From the NCBI GenBank assembly GCA_964355015.1, contig CAYHCE010000008.1, positions 29,462 to 93,461 on the forward strand: DNA of 64,000 nt, in the 5' to 3' direction. This DNA is from CAYHCE01 sp964355015 (GTDB lineage Bacteria > Cyanobacteriota > Cyanobacteriia > PCC-6307 > Cyanobiaceae). The notes below the pieces were generated by a model that ran no database searches, was not told the DNA's origin, and saw only the letters and a list, made by a program, of their open reading frames with translations. Numbering within the stretch: the stretch's first letter is position 1; every line of letters starts with the position of its first letter. The position numbers were made by a program, and so were the translations under genes. Below, one piece after another: positions 8,723 through 17,043 of the stretch.

Positions 8723-9269
8723 CGGCGCCTCTCCGGCACAGGCTCCCGGTTGGGCACCATCCTGGTCAGGCAGTTCATTCGCAGGCAAGCCACAGGATCA
8801 CTTGTTCACGTTCACCTCTACGCCTGCACACCCACGTGCCCCTAGGCTGGCGAGCCAGGCGCATGACGAAGAAGGATTGAGAACCGTTGGTTTAGGTATC
8901 GAGACCTCCGTAGGCTCCAGGTCGAAACCGCTGTGCAGATCTAGACTGAACCAGGAATCTGCAGCCCTATCTTCCAGCCTCATCTGGCTGGATCCCTTGC
9001 CTTGGCCATAGCCTTCATGGGCTGTTCAGCTCAGCGTCGGTGTTGCTGAGAGGTTGAGCGAACCTCCAAGGGGTTTACTCCTCCTGCATCCGTGCCGCTG
9101 GGCGGCGTGGAAGCCCTGCGTGGCTCGTCTCCCACCTCTTCCCTGGCCGGATGAGCAGCAGTGGAGCGGCAACGTCGGCGGTCATGGCAGGAGGATCAAG
9201 CTCGTTCATCGTTCATCGTTCATCGTTCATCGTTCATGTCCAAGGCCCTCTCTATCAGGAGCGTTCCCC
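8723..9269. other. Long non-coding gap between divergent caspase and Spy-like genes
   Basis: About 547 bases between divergently read genes. The small open frames here have no recognisable protein features and cross a heptamer repeat, so I treat them as chance. The gap should hold promoters for both flanking genes and contains the tandem repeat at 9202-9237. No tRNA-like fold or terminator was recognised by eye. Confidence 0.5.
9202..9237. repeat. Perfect heptanucleotide tandem repeat, five units
   Basis: Five exact copies of TCGTTCA follow one another (9202-9236), with one further matching base. The tract lies 33 bases upstream of the start of the Spy-like secreted protein, in its leader or promoter region. 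Because 7 is not a multiple of 3 and the tract is close to a start, copy-number slippage could alter promoter spacing or leader structure. This function is inference. Confidence 0.9.
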
Positions 9270-10271
9270 ATGGATCGACGCATCGCACCGGCCGCCATCA
9301 CCCTGGCCTCGCTGCTGCTCTCTCTGCCAGCTCTGGCGGCGCCGGCACCGGCCGAAGGCCAGATCCCGGATCCGGTGTCCATGCTGCTGCCGGGGGCGGC
9401 CAAGCCGGGAACCGACCCTCTGCAGCTGCTGCAGAACGCCCGGGTTCAGAAGGATCTGGCGCTTTCGGCCAGCCAGGTCGAGCAGTTGAAGCAACTAAAC
9501 GATCAGACCCGCTCGCGGGTCCGTTCGATGGCGAGAACTCGCGGGGGACCAGCCGCGTCGCCGAGCGTCAGCGCTGTGCGGGGATACGAGGCGCAACAGC
9601 AACAGCTCAATCAGGATGCCCGCCAGAAGGTGGCCGAAATCCTGCGGCCGAACCAGTTGGAGCAGTTTCGTCAGCTCGTCGAGTCCCAGCAGGGGGCCGA
9701 TCCTCTGGAGCTTCTGCTCAGCGATCAGGTTCGCGCTGTCCTCGCTCTGTCGGAAGATCAGGTGGGGCAGTTGAGTCAGCTGGCCCAGCAGCTGCGTGCC
9801 GGATCCGGTGGCCGCACGCGCGGAGCCTCCCCCGGGGGACAGGAGGTTGGTGCCGTGCGCACCCGGCTTGATCAGCAGGTGCGCGAGGCGCGCCAGCAGG
9901 TGGCAGACATTCTTACCACGCCGCAGCTGCAGCGGCTGAAACAGATCCTGGTCCAGGTCGATGTCACCGCCCTTGCCGATCCTGCCCTGGCCAGTTCACT
10001 CGGCCTCACCCCGGAGCAGCAACGCACGCTGGTGAAGAGTCAGGAGCAGGATTTCGAAACCATCGGCGCCACGTTCAAACCGGTGCGTACCCGAAGTGGC
10101 GATCCCGTGGCCCAGTGTGCTGGCGTCGCTTCGAACCGTACCAACCTTGATCCTGTCCTTCAGCAGAATCGTCAGCGCAGCCGGGGTGTGCTGACGTCAG
10201 AGCAGTTGGCAACACTCCAGCAGCTGGAAGGAAAGCCGATCCGCCTCGATCCGCCGGCCTGTGGCCCCTAG
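9270..10271 (+). CDS. Secreted Spy/LTXXQ-like repeat protein
   Basis: A 333-residue protein with a signal peptide (about residues 1-24, ending LPALAAPA). The mature part is helical and Q-rich with two related units, roughly residues 49-137 and 144-227, each starting D-P-L-x-L-L and carrying L-A-L-S-x-x-Q-V then Q-x-V-A-(E/D)-I-L. LTPEQQ (about 246-251) and LTSEQL (about 308-313) are LTxxQ motifs of the CpxP/Spy family of periplasmic chaperones and stress sensors. A Shine-Dalgarno AGGAG precedes the ATG. A longer open frame upstream lacks the signal peptide at its start and was rejected. A chaperone role is inference. Confidence 0.72.
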   Translation: MDRRIAPAAITLASLLLSLPALAAPAPAEGQIPDPVSMLLPGAAKPGTDPLQLLQNARVQKDLALSASQVEQLKQLNDQTRSRVRSMARTRGGPAASPSVSAVRGYEAQQQQLNQDARQKVAEILRPNQLEQFRQLVESQQGADPLELLLSDQVRAVLALSEDQVGQLSQLAQQLRAGSGGRTRGASPGGQEVGAVRTRLDQQVREARQQVADILTTPQLQRLKQILVQVDVTALADPALASSLGLTPEQQRTLVKSQEQDFETIGATFKPVRTRSGDPVAQCAGVASNRTNLDPVLQQNRQRSRGVLTSEQLATLQQLEGKPIRLDPPACGP

Positions 10272-10324
10272 GGTCCGCCGCCTCCGGGCCGGTTGCCGTG
10301 CCCGATTCCCTCTCGAGACATCCC

Positions 10325-11356
10325 ATGACCCTCCGTGACGATCTTCAGAGCCTCGCCGACGGAACGCTTGGGCGATCTGGCCTCCAACGCCTGCTGACTG
10401 TGGAGGACGAGGACCAGCAGCTTCTGTTCGCGCAGGCCAGGGCGGTTCGCGCCGCGGCGGGAGTCGAGCAGGTGACGCTGCGCGGGGTGATCGAGATCTC
10501 GAATCACTGTCAGAAGAGCTGCGATTACTGCGCCATGCGCAGTCCGAACGGGGATCTCGAACGGTATCGATTGGATGCCGAGGCCATCATGGCCATCGTG
10601 GCAACGATTCACGCCCATGGGATCCCGATTGCCTTTCTTCAATCCGGCCAGGATCCCCGCTGTGATGAGGTGATCGAGCAGGTGATTCCTGCCATCAAGC
10701 GCCAGTACGGTTTACGGGTGTTGCTCTGCCTGGGGGAGAGGCCCCGTTCTGCCTATCGGCGCTTCGCAGAGCTGGGAGCCGATTCCTATATCCTTAAGTT
10801 CGAAACCTCCGATCCCTGTCTCTATGAGGCGATCGCACGTACTCCCCTGGCCCGGCGTCTGGATTGCATCCGGAATCTCCAGGGCCTTGGCTTCGAGGTT
10901 GGCACCGGAAACATCGTTGGTTTGCCTCATCAGAGCCTGGATGTTCTCGTGGACGACATACTACTGGCCATTCAGCTTCGGCCTGACTTTGTGAGTGCCT
11001 CTCCCTTTATCCCCAATCCATCGACTCCGTTCGAGGAGCATCCCTATGGAAGTCTTCGATTGACCCTGAACACACTGGCGATCTATCGAATTGCGCTGAA
11101 GACACCACTGATCCCCAATGTGAGTGCCTTGGAAAAGATTCAGCCCGGTGGCCAGCTGATGGGTCTTCATGCCGGCGCCAATGTGATGACCGTGAACTTC
11201 ACCCCCAAGAGCTTCCAGGAGAAGTTCAGCATCTACTCGAACGAGCGGTTCGTCGTCAGCCTGAATCACGCACTTCAGACGATCGAGGCGGCCGGCCTGC
11301 AGCGCCGCAACCTGGAACCGAAGCAGAAGCTGCTGCCCGCCCTTCTCCCCACCTGA
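10325..11356 (+). CDS. HydE/BioB-like radical SAM enzyme
   Basis: A 343-residue radical SAM protein with the Fe4S4 motif C-x3-C-x2-C (C62, C66, C69; NHCQKSCDYCAMR). The flanking RGVIEISN, the FLQSGQD segment, LKFETSDPCLYE and GNIVGLPHQ follow the HydE/PylB branch of the biotin-synthase-like family. HydE builds the [FeFe]-hydrogenase cofactor, but no hydrogenase genes are visible here and such enzymes are unusual in picocyanobacteria, so a different substrate is likely. A GTG at 10298 is an alternative start. A signal-bearing methyltransferase follows 25 bases downstream. The next genes are an exporter and a second radical SAM enzyme. Confidence 0.82.
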   Translation: MTLRDDLQSLADGTLGRSGLQRLLTVEDEDQQLLFAQARAVRAAAGVEQVTLRGVIEISNHCQKSCDYCAMRSPNGDLERYRLDAEAIMAIVATIHAHGIPIAFLQSGQDPRCDEVIEQVIPAIKRQYGLRVLLCLGERPRSAYRRFAELGADSYILKFETSDPCLYEAIARTPLARRLDCIRNLQGLGFEVGTGNIVGLPHQSLDVLVDDILLAIQLRPDFVSASPFIPNPSTPFEEHPYGSLRLTLNTLAIYRIALKTPLIPNVSALEKIQPGGQLMGLHAGANVMTVNFTPKSFQEKFSIYSNERFVVSLNHALQTIEAAGLQRRNLEPKQKLLPALLPT

Positions 11357-11381
11357 TCATCGGGTTGAGCCTCGCTCGGTT

Positions 11382-12497
11382 ATGATGTCTTCTCGGTTCA
11401 GCCCCATGCCAGCAGCCGTCCTGTCGCTGAGCATGGTGGCAAGTCTTGTTGTTGGAGCCACGAGTTCTGTGGCATGGGCCCAGATCGGCTCTGCGGATCA
11501 CTCCTCGGGGGACTGGATCCGAATCAACTCCAAGCGATCACTGGCTAATCTGGAGAGCATTGATTCCTTTGGGATCACGGAACAGGGGACTCTGGCTGCA
11601 AGGCTTCTGCTCGACTATTTGATGCGGGCTCATCTCCCATCCCTGCGTTCGGCGGATCGGATCTATCAGACGATCATCCCCAAGGAGAATTATGGAGGTG
11701 ACTACACGGCTCTGCAATGGTTCGTCGAGTACCTGCTGGCTGAACCTGACCAGAGGCGCATTCTGCTGCGAGATCCGCTGGTGGCGAGTTACTTCCATTT
11801 CTTTGCAGGCCATGACTATGCTGCTCTGAAGGAGTACCTGCAGCGGAAGTATCATCTGAAGGACTTTCCTGATCAGGAATCCGAAAGGGGTCGCAACCGC
11901 TCTGCCTTTCTCGAAGACTTTATCCTGTTCAACAATCCAAAGCGAGAGCAGTGGGAAAAGAGCAGTGCCATTATTGATCGCCTCAGGATTATGCCTGGTT
12001 CCACGATTGCCGACATCGGCAGCGGTCCTGGGTACTACAGCTTTCAGTTTGCTCGGCAGGTAGGACCCAATGGCAGAGTCTTCGCCATCGACACTGTCAA
12101 GCAGCATCTCGACTATGTCGATAAGGTCAGTCGCAGTCAAGGGATCACTAACATTTCAACGGTTCAGAATCACAACGAATCGCTGGGTCTGGCGCCCGGG
12201 CAGAAGGTTGATATGGCTTTTATGTGCTCGCTCTACCACATTATTTATATCGTCTACCGGGAATCCGCCCGCGAGAAGTTTCTGGAGAGCATCAAAAGCT
12301 CGCTCAGTCCAGGTGGTCGACTGGTGATTGTCGATAATGCTGTTGTCGAGGGCACGGACCCTCCCTATCACGGGCCGTACATCGCCAGAGAGCTTGTCGT
12401 TGCTCAGCTGAAACACTATGGATTCGAACTTGAGGATTACTACCAGGCGATCCCTCAGCGGTATGTGCTTTCGTTTCGTTTGGTCAGAGCACGCTGA
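11382..12497 (+). CDS. Class I SAM-dependent methyltransferase with N-terminal signal peptide
   Basis: A 371-residue protein. Residues 1-34 (hydrophobic core LSLSMVASLVVGA, then AWAQ) look like a Sec signal peptide. A helical region of about 150 residues follows, then a Rossmann methyltransferase domain with motif I DIGSGPGYYS (211-220) and acidic D237 in VFAIDT, and a later GGRLVIVDN strand. SAM is not expected in the periplasm, so either the signal acts as an anchor with the domain on the cytoplasmic side or the prediction is wrong. Codon use is clearly less GC-rich than in neighbouring core genes, suggesting transfer. It sits between a HydE-like enzyme and an EamA exporter. Confidence 0.8.
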   Translation: MMSSRFSPMPAAVLSLSMVASLVVGATSSVAWAQIGSADHSSGDWIRINSKRSLANLESIDSFGITEQGTLAARLLLDYLMRAHLPSLRSADRIYQTIIPKENYGGDYTALQWFVEYLLAEPDQRRILLRDPLVASYFHFFAGHDYAALKEYLQRKYHLKDFPDQESERGRNRSAFLEDFILFNNPKREQWEKSSAIIDRLRIMPGSTIADIGSGPGYYSFQFARQVGPNGRVFAIDTVKQHLDYVDKVSRSQGITNISTVQNHNESLGLAPGQKVDMAFMCSLYHIIYIVYRESAREKFLESIKSSLSPGGRLVIVDNAVVEGTDPPYHGPYIARELVVAQLKHYGFELEDYYQAIPQRYVLSFRLVRAR

Positions 12498-12514
12498 GCA
12501 AGGCACCCGGCCCC

Positions 12515-13405
12515 ATGGACGGTTATGCGATCGGCATCCTCGCGGCCCTGGGGTCATCGGCCTCCTGGGCGGTCGGATCCGTTCTGTTCAAACGCATCGG
12601 TGCGGATCTCTGCTCAGCGGCGATGACCCTGGCCAAAGGGGGCATGAGCGTGGGACTCCTTTCCCTCGCCGTCCTGCTGACGGGGGTTCATGGCATGGAT
12701 CCTCAGTCCTTGCTGCTGCTCGCCATCAGTGGAGTGGTGGGCATCGGGCTGGGGGATACCTTCTTCTTTGAGGCCCTGAAGCATCTTGGCGCCCACTCCC
12801 TGGTGATCATGATGATGCTGGGGCAGGTGCTCACCGCTCTGCTGGCGATTCCGTTCCTGGGCGAGCTGCCCACGCCCGTGAGCGGGGGCGGGATCGCCCT
12901 GGTGCTGCTGGGCGTGGGCCTGGTGCTCTGGCAGCCACAGGCGGAGGCGGTCGAGAGCCAGTCCCTGAACAGGCGAGGCCTCCTCTTCGGTCTGCTCACC
13001 GTGTTCTGTCTCTCCGGTTCGCTGATCATCGCCAAGCAGGGCCTGGGCGAGATCTCCGCCCTGCAGGGCACCTGGATCCGGATGGCGGCGGGCACAGCCG
13101 CCATGCTCTGCTTCGGCCTGTCGAAGCGGGGGCGTGTCACGGACTGGATCGCGCCCTTCCGGAATCTGAGCGTGCTCCGCAACTTCGCCGCTTCAGTAGC
13201 GGTGATCACTTTCGGAGGTTTCTGGCTCTCCCTGCTGGCGCTCCAGCATCTCGACGTTGCGATCGCGAACACGCTGAGTTCGACCGAGCCCGTGTTCGTG
13301 CTGCCCCTGGCCGTGCTCCTGCTGCGGGAGCGGGTGCCCCTGCGGGCGATCGTAGGTACGGGGGTGACGATGTCAGGTGTGGTGCTGCTCTGCTATGCCC
13401 GCTGA
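12515..13405 (+). CDS. EamA/DMT family transporter (two-domain, about ten helices)
   Basis: A 296-residue membrane protein with two EamA repeats: the first includes SWAVGSVLFKRIG and ALKHLGAHSLVIMMMLGQV, the second ends with LSSTEPVFVLPLAVLLLRER. About ten transmembrane helices are visible, the usual DMT layout. It follows the methyltransferase by 17 bases, so a shared transcript is likely. Members export amino acids, nucleotides or metabolites; the substrate here cannot be read from sequence. Context suggests it may export the product of the radical SAM enzymes. Confidence 0.85.
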   Translation: MDGYAIGILAALGSSASWAVGSVLFKRIGADLCSAAMTLAKGGMSVGLLSLAVLLTGVHGMDPQSLLLLAISGVVGIGLGDTFFFEALKHLGAHSLVIMMMLGQVLTALLAIPFLGELPTPVSGGGIALVLLGVGLVLWQPQAEAVESQSLNRRGLLFGLLTVFCLSGSLIIAKQGLGEISALQGTWIRMAAGTAAMLCFGLSKRGRVTDWIAPFRNLSVLRNFAASVAVITFGGFWLSLLALQHLDVAIANTLSSTEPVFVLPLAVLLLRERVPLRAIVGTGVTMSGVVLLCYAR

Positions 13406-13668
13406 TGCTGGGATGGTTAAACAAACTACATCCCTGTATTAAGCGTCACTAAGGCTCGCGGACGTCATGAGTATGGCCGAATTAATCTGAGATCGATTAC
13501 TTCGTGGGCCTGCATCTCCTTGTCTCCCAGCTTCCTGCCGCCGGGCCGTTTCACTCCGGTGCCGCAGGTTTTCTCTGGGATCTGGCCCCAACGGACCCTG
13601 CCTCGGCCCATCCACAAGCGTCAGCGGCTTGGTGTTGTACCTTCACCCCCCATGATTGGAGATCGAGG

Positions 13669-15159
13669 ATGACGATGACTGATCCGAGGCTGATTCCGGC
13701 CCTGAGCCAGGCTGCGAGGATCGAGCGTGCAGAGGCCCGAGTGGCCGATTTCCGGCGACTGCAGGAGGCTGGCCTGATCTGCCGCAGTGGCGACTTCTTT
13801 CCCTCGGTTCACTATCCACCGATCACGATGTATCCACCCGTCAGGGAGGATGACTTCTTCGCGACCTATAGGTTGCCGGAGGATGGGTTGTTTGATGTCT
13901 ATGCCCATATCCCCTTCTGCCGATCACGCTGCCTGTTCTGCCACTATCCCGTTCAGCTGGGAGAACGCTCCGCCGAGAAGGACCGTTACCTGGCTGCCTT
14001 GGAGCGGGAAATGGATCTGTATCGGCAGCGCCTGGGAATCGATCGGTTCAAGGCCCGTTCCGTGCTGGTAGGTGGCGGCACACCAACCTATCTGACTCTC
14101 GATCAGCTGCGAACCTTTCTCGATTTCTTCACGGCGCGGGTCGATCTCTCCGATTGCCGTCAATTCAACTATGACGTGGATCCGGTGACCCTGATCGGCG
14201 AGGAGGGCTTGGAGCGGTTGCAGCTGATGCGATCGTATGGAGTCGATCGCGTGACGATCGGCGTGCAGTCACTGAATGAGCATGTACTCAAACTGATGAA
14301 TCGCCATCATGGTATTCAGGAGACACTATCGGCGGTTGAGAACTGCAGGAATCTTGGTTTCCAGGTGAACATCGAGTTCATCTTCGGCTACCCGGGGGAG
14401 ACACTGGAGAACTGGATGGAGGTGATCGAATTCGCGGTTTCCCTCGGGGTGGAAGAGATCCAGCTCTATCGGCTCAAGATCGAAGCCTACGGTGATTTCC
14501 AAGCCCCGATCAAGGGCCTCTGCAGCAGCAAGCCCGAACGGTTGCCCAGCCTGGCAGAGACGATCATGATGAAGCAGATGGCAATTGATCTTCTCGCTCA
14601 GCATGGATACCGGGAGAATCTGCGCCGGGTCTTCTCCCGGGAGCGGCATCACTTCTCCCATTATGCCGATAATCAGTGTTGTGGCCTTCTTGATCAAGTT
14701 GGCTTTGGCCTGACGGCATTCAGCAGCCTGAGAGATCGATTTGCACTCAACACACAGAACTTTGAGCAGTATTACGCCATGATTTCGGAAGGGCATCTTC
14801 CCCTGAATCGTGGCATCATCAGAAGCCAGGAGGAGCAGATGCGATGGGCCATCATCCTTCCGCTCAAGAACAGGGCACTCTGGAAACGACACTTCGAGAA
14901 GGTGAGCGGCGGTGTGTCTTTCAATCAGGCGTTCCGCGCCAAGTTCGATCGTCTCAAGGAATTCGGATTGATCGTGGAGGATGAAGAAAAGATCGAGCTC
15001 ACGCCTCTCGGGGCCTTTGTTGCCGACGAAGTCGTGCAGCAGTTTCATGCTCCAGAATACTCTCCTTACCCTGCCGATCAGTATGCGGACGGTCCCCTGC
15101 ATCCTCATCGCAACTGGACATCCACCGCCCAGCCACTCCTCTGTCACCAGCATGGCTGA
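13669..15159 (+). CDS. HemN/HemW-like radical SAM enzyme (coproporphyrinogen III oxidase-like)
   Basis: A 496-residue protein. The segment VYAHIPFCRSRCLFCHYP (residues about 77-94) carries C84, C88 and C91 of the Fe4S4 site; VLVGGGTPTYL binds SAM, and GVQSLNEHVLKLMNR and IEFIFGYPGE are HemN-family motifs. The C-terminal part (EEQMRWAIILPLKN, then a winged-helix-like end) matches the HemN_C region. True HemN makes protoporphyrinogen; relatives include heme chaperones, anaerobilin synthases and cyclopropanases. A longer frame to GTG 13504 has no conserved residues; the ATG at 13669 follows GGAGATCGAGG. It lies 263 bases after the EamA gene, so may have its own promoter. Confidence 0.83.
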   Translation: MTMTDPRLIPALSQAARIERAEARVADFRRLQEAGLICRSGDFFPSVHYPPITMYPPVREDDFFATYRLPEDGLFDVYAHIPFCRSRCLFCHYPVQLGERSAEKDRYLAALEREMDLYRQRLGIDRFKARSVLVGGGTPTYLTLDQLRTFLDFFTARVDLSDCRQFNYDVDPVTLIGEEGLERLQLMRSYGVDRVTIGVQSLNEHVLKLMNRHHGIQETLSAVENCRNLGFQVNIEFIFGYPGETLENWMEVIEFAVSLGVEEIQLYRLKIEAYGDFQAPIKGLCSSKPERLPSLAETIMMKQMAIDLLAQHGYRENLRRVFSRERHHFSHYADNQCCGLLDQVGFGLTAFSSLRDRFALNTQNFEQYYAMISEGHLPLNRGIIRSQEEQMRWAIILPLKNRALWKRHFEKVSGGVSFNQAFRAKFDRLKEFGLIVEDEEKIELTPLGAFVADEVVQQFHAPEYSPYPADQYADGPLHPHRNWTSTAQPLLCHQHG

Positions 15160-15182
15160 AGTTCTCTGGCCAGGTTTCAGAT

Positions 15183-15716
15183 CTAAGCCGGGCAGTCCTG
15201 GTAGGCCATCGTTACGGTACCCGTCGGACTGAACCGCAGGGAGGTGACCACCAGTGCACGATTGGGCGCGGCCTGCTGGATGCGGCTGCGGCTGTCGGCG
15301 GGAAGGAGTTGCAGATTCAGCGAAGCTTCTGAGCCATTGTCCTGAATCGTGAGGCCGCTGCTGGTCAGTACCAGATCGGGCAACGTCCTGCACGGCTTCA
15401 ACAGGCCGCCCCGAACGCGGCTGCCGAGATTCTGGCGAGCCACCACCCTGCCTTCGAAGGTGATCGCTGCCACCGAAGCGGTCGGCACGGATTGCCTCGA
15501 GCCTTTCACGAAGTTCACCGCACTCCTGGTCAGCTCCTGCAGCCTCACCCCCGATAGCGTCTGTCGGTTCCTGAGCTGGATGTTGGCATTCCCCGGCAGT
15601 ACGAGGGTCAGCAGCTCGGCGGCCCGGCAGGGCAAGGCTGCAGGCAGCATGGCCAGCAGCATCACCGCTGCTGAGGTCGTCGAGGCGGCCCTGCATTGCC
15701 AGCGACCTGACTTCAT
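15183..15716 (-). CDS. Secreted protein of unknown function
   Basis: A 177-residue protein with a signal peptide (MKSGRWQ..., hydrophobic core VMLLAMLPAALP, likely cleavage after CRA). The mature part is beta-rich in appearance with two cysteines (KPCRTLPD and the C-terminal YQDCPA) that could pair in a disulphide. I do not recognise a family. An upstream extension of the frame (to 15800) lacks a signal sequence at its start, so the ATG at 15716 is preferred. It converges on the HemN-like gene with a short gap and diverges from the membrane protein at 15824. Confidence 0.6.
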   Translation of the reverse strand: MKSGRWQCRAASTTSAAVMLLAMLPAALPCRAAELLTLVLPGNANIQLRNRQTLSGVRLQELTRSAVNFVKGSRQSVPTASVAAITFEGRVVARQNLGSRVRGGLLKPCRTLPDLVLTSSGLTIQDNGSEASLNLQLLPADSRSRIQQAAPNRALVVTSLRFSPTGTVTMAYQDCPA

Positions 15717-15823
15717 CAGCTTCCTGAGGCAAGGCGAACACAGCAATGTAGGCCATTGTTGCCGCCAGATCGGATGATCGGCCTTACGCTGCTCGCCCAT
15801 CCTTCTCCAGGCCCGATCACCCC

Positions 15824-16681
15824 ATGTCGAAGCCTTCAGGTCCAGGGACAGAGATGCCCTTTCTTGCGGGCTTCGCCAGCATCCTGGGCCTGATCGCTAT
15901 CTGCCTCTTTTTCTCGGGCTGGATTTATCGCTGGGCTTACTTCAGTTACTTCAGTATTGACGTCACCTCCCAGAACTACACTGTCCAGTCCTTCCTGATG
16001 GTGCCGCTGCAGATCTATCTGGGCAGCCTTGTAAACATCGCCAAGACGGTGCTTGTGCTTGTGCTGATTCCTTTGCTCAGCCTTCTCTCGATCACGGCTC
16101 TACATCGGACCTACGCTTTCCTGGGTCGAGCTTCCTCCCTCAGCCCTTGCCTGATCCATTTCAGGCAGCGATTCTTTCTAGTGGATCAGCTGGATCGCTC
16201 CAGCCTGCGAACCTACGTCTCCCTGATCGACGAACTGGTGATCGTAGGCTGGGTGCTCACCCTTCTGTTCTGGTTCTCTCAGCATCAGGCTCTGCAGGAT
16301 GCCCGTCGGGATGCGGTCAACGCCACTTCCACCCTGCCTGTGGTGAGTCTAGTGGCCCCTCGGCAGGACAACGTTCTGGGTGCGGACCTTCGGATCCTCA
16401 ATGATGGTGGCGACCCCATCGCCGATGTTCCCCTGGAGGGCAGTGTCCTGATCGGAGACCGGCTTCTGGCCCGGGACATCCGCTCCACCACTCTCACGAA
16501 CGTCTCCGATGAGCTGGTCTGGCGACTGCTGACCTATGGGGACAGCTCCTGGCTCTATCTCATCCGCACCATTCCTGCTGGTTCAGGCGGAGAGGTGAGG
16601 CCCCTGATTCTTGCGGTACCGAATGCCAGACGTGGTCAGATGCTGATCCTCAGCCCCACGATTCCGGAGCTGCGTCCGTGA
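15824..16681 (+). CDS. Membrane protein of unknown function
   Basis: A 285-residue protein with about four hydrophobic segments (about residues 13-35, 64-92, 135-150) and a soluble C-terminal half of about 120 residues that contains DLRILNDGGDPIADVPLEG. No catalytic motif is visible and I recognise no family. It is divergent from the secreted protein at 15183. Codon use is mixed. It may belong to the accessory stretch that carries the radical SAM genes. Confidence 0.6.
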   Translation: MSKPSGPGTEMPFLAGFASILGLIAICLFFSGWIYRWAYFSYFSIDVTSQNYTVQSFLMVPLQIYLGSLVNIAKTVLVLVLIPLLSLLSITALHRTYAFLGRASSLSPCLIHFRQRFFLVDQLDRSSLRTYVSLIDELVIVGWVLTLLFWFSQHQALQDARRDAVNATSTLPVVSLVAPRQDNVLGADLRILNDGGDPIADVPLEGSVLIGDRLLARDIRSTTLTNVSDELVWRLLTYGDSSWLYLIRTIPAGSGGEVRPLILAVPNARRGQMLILSPTIPELRP

Positions 16682-17043
16682 GGAGAGCTTGTCGCCTCCA
16701 GCACCTGAGGGGTTCGGCTGATGCGGATGTTCCCGCAACTGCTGCGGCTGGCCCTTCGGTGACGGCAGCCGAAGCCTATAGCTGCCGCCCTGTCTGTGAG
16801 CCGGACGCCCCAATGGCTTCGAACATCGGAGCGGAAGCTTTTCATCGACGTAGGAGCATGAAAGTTCTGAACAACCCGAATCAACGTAGTGGGCCTGTCC
16901 AGAGCTTGTAAGGGTTTTCGGTGGGAATTATTCTCGGCTTCGAGTCACGGCATCTGCCATGAAGAATGCTGAAGTTAATCAGCTGCTTTTGTGGGCCACC
17001 TGCTGCCGAACCTAGAATCTAAACATACTTAAACCCTGCCAGC
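16682..17043. other. Intergenic region, no recognised gene
   Basis: 362 bases upstream of the small DUF2892 gene. Small frames here do not resemble proteins. GC falls towards the 3' end, where a promoter-like pair lies (see 16989-17018). No tRNA or hairpin terminator was recognised. Confidence 0.5.
16989..17018 (+). promoter_or_regulatory. Putative sigma-70 type promoter for the DUF2892 gene
   Basis: A -35-like TTGTGG (16989-16994) and a -10-like TAGAAT (17013-17018) are separated by 18 bases, in an AT-rich patch that stands out from the GC-rich background. The start codon follows 25 bases later. By-eye call only. Confidence 0.4.

Noticed and set aside
8798..8983. 61-residue minus-strand frame upstream of the caspase gene
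   Set aside because: No motif or membrane feature and lies where a promoter is expected.
13410..13434. Inverted repeat GGGATG...CATCCC after the EamA gene as a terminator
   Set aside because: Only a 6-bp stem with a 13-base loop and no U-tract; too weak to call.
13504..13668. N-terminal extension of the HemN-like protein from a GTG
   Set aside because: No conserved residues, while the ATG at 13669 has a ribosome-binding site.
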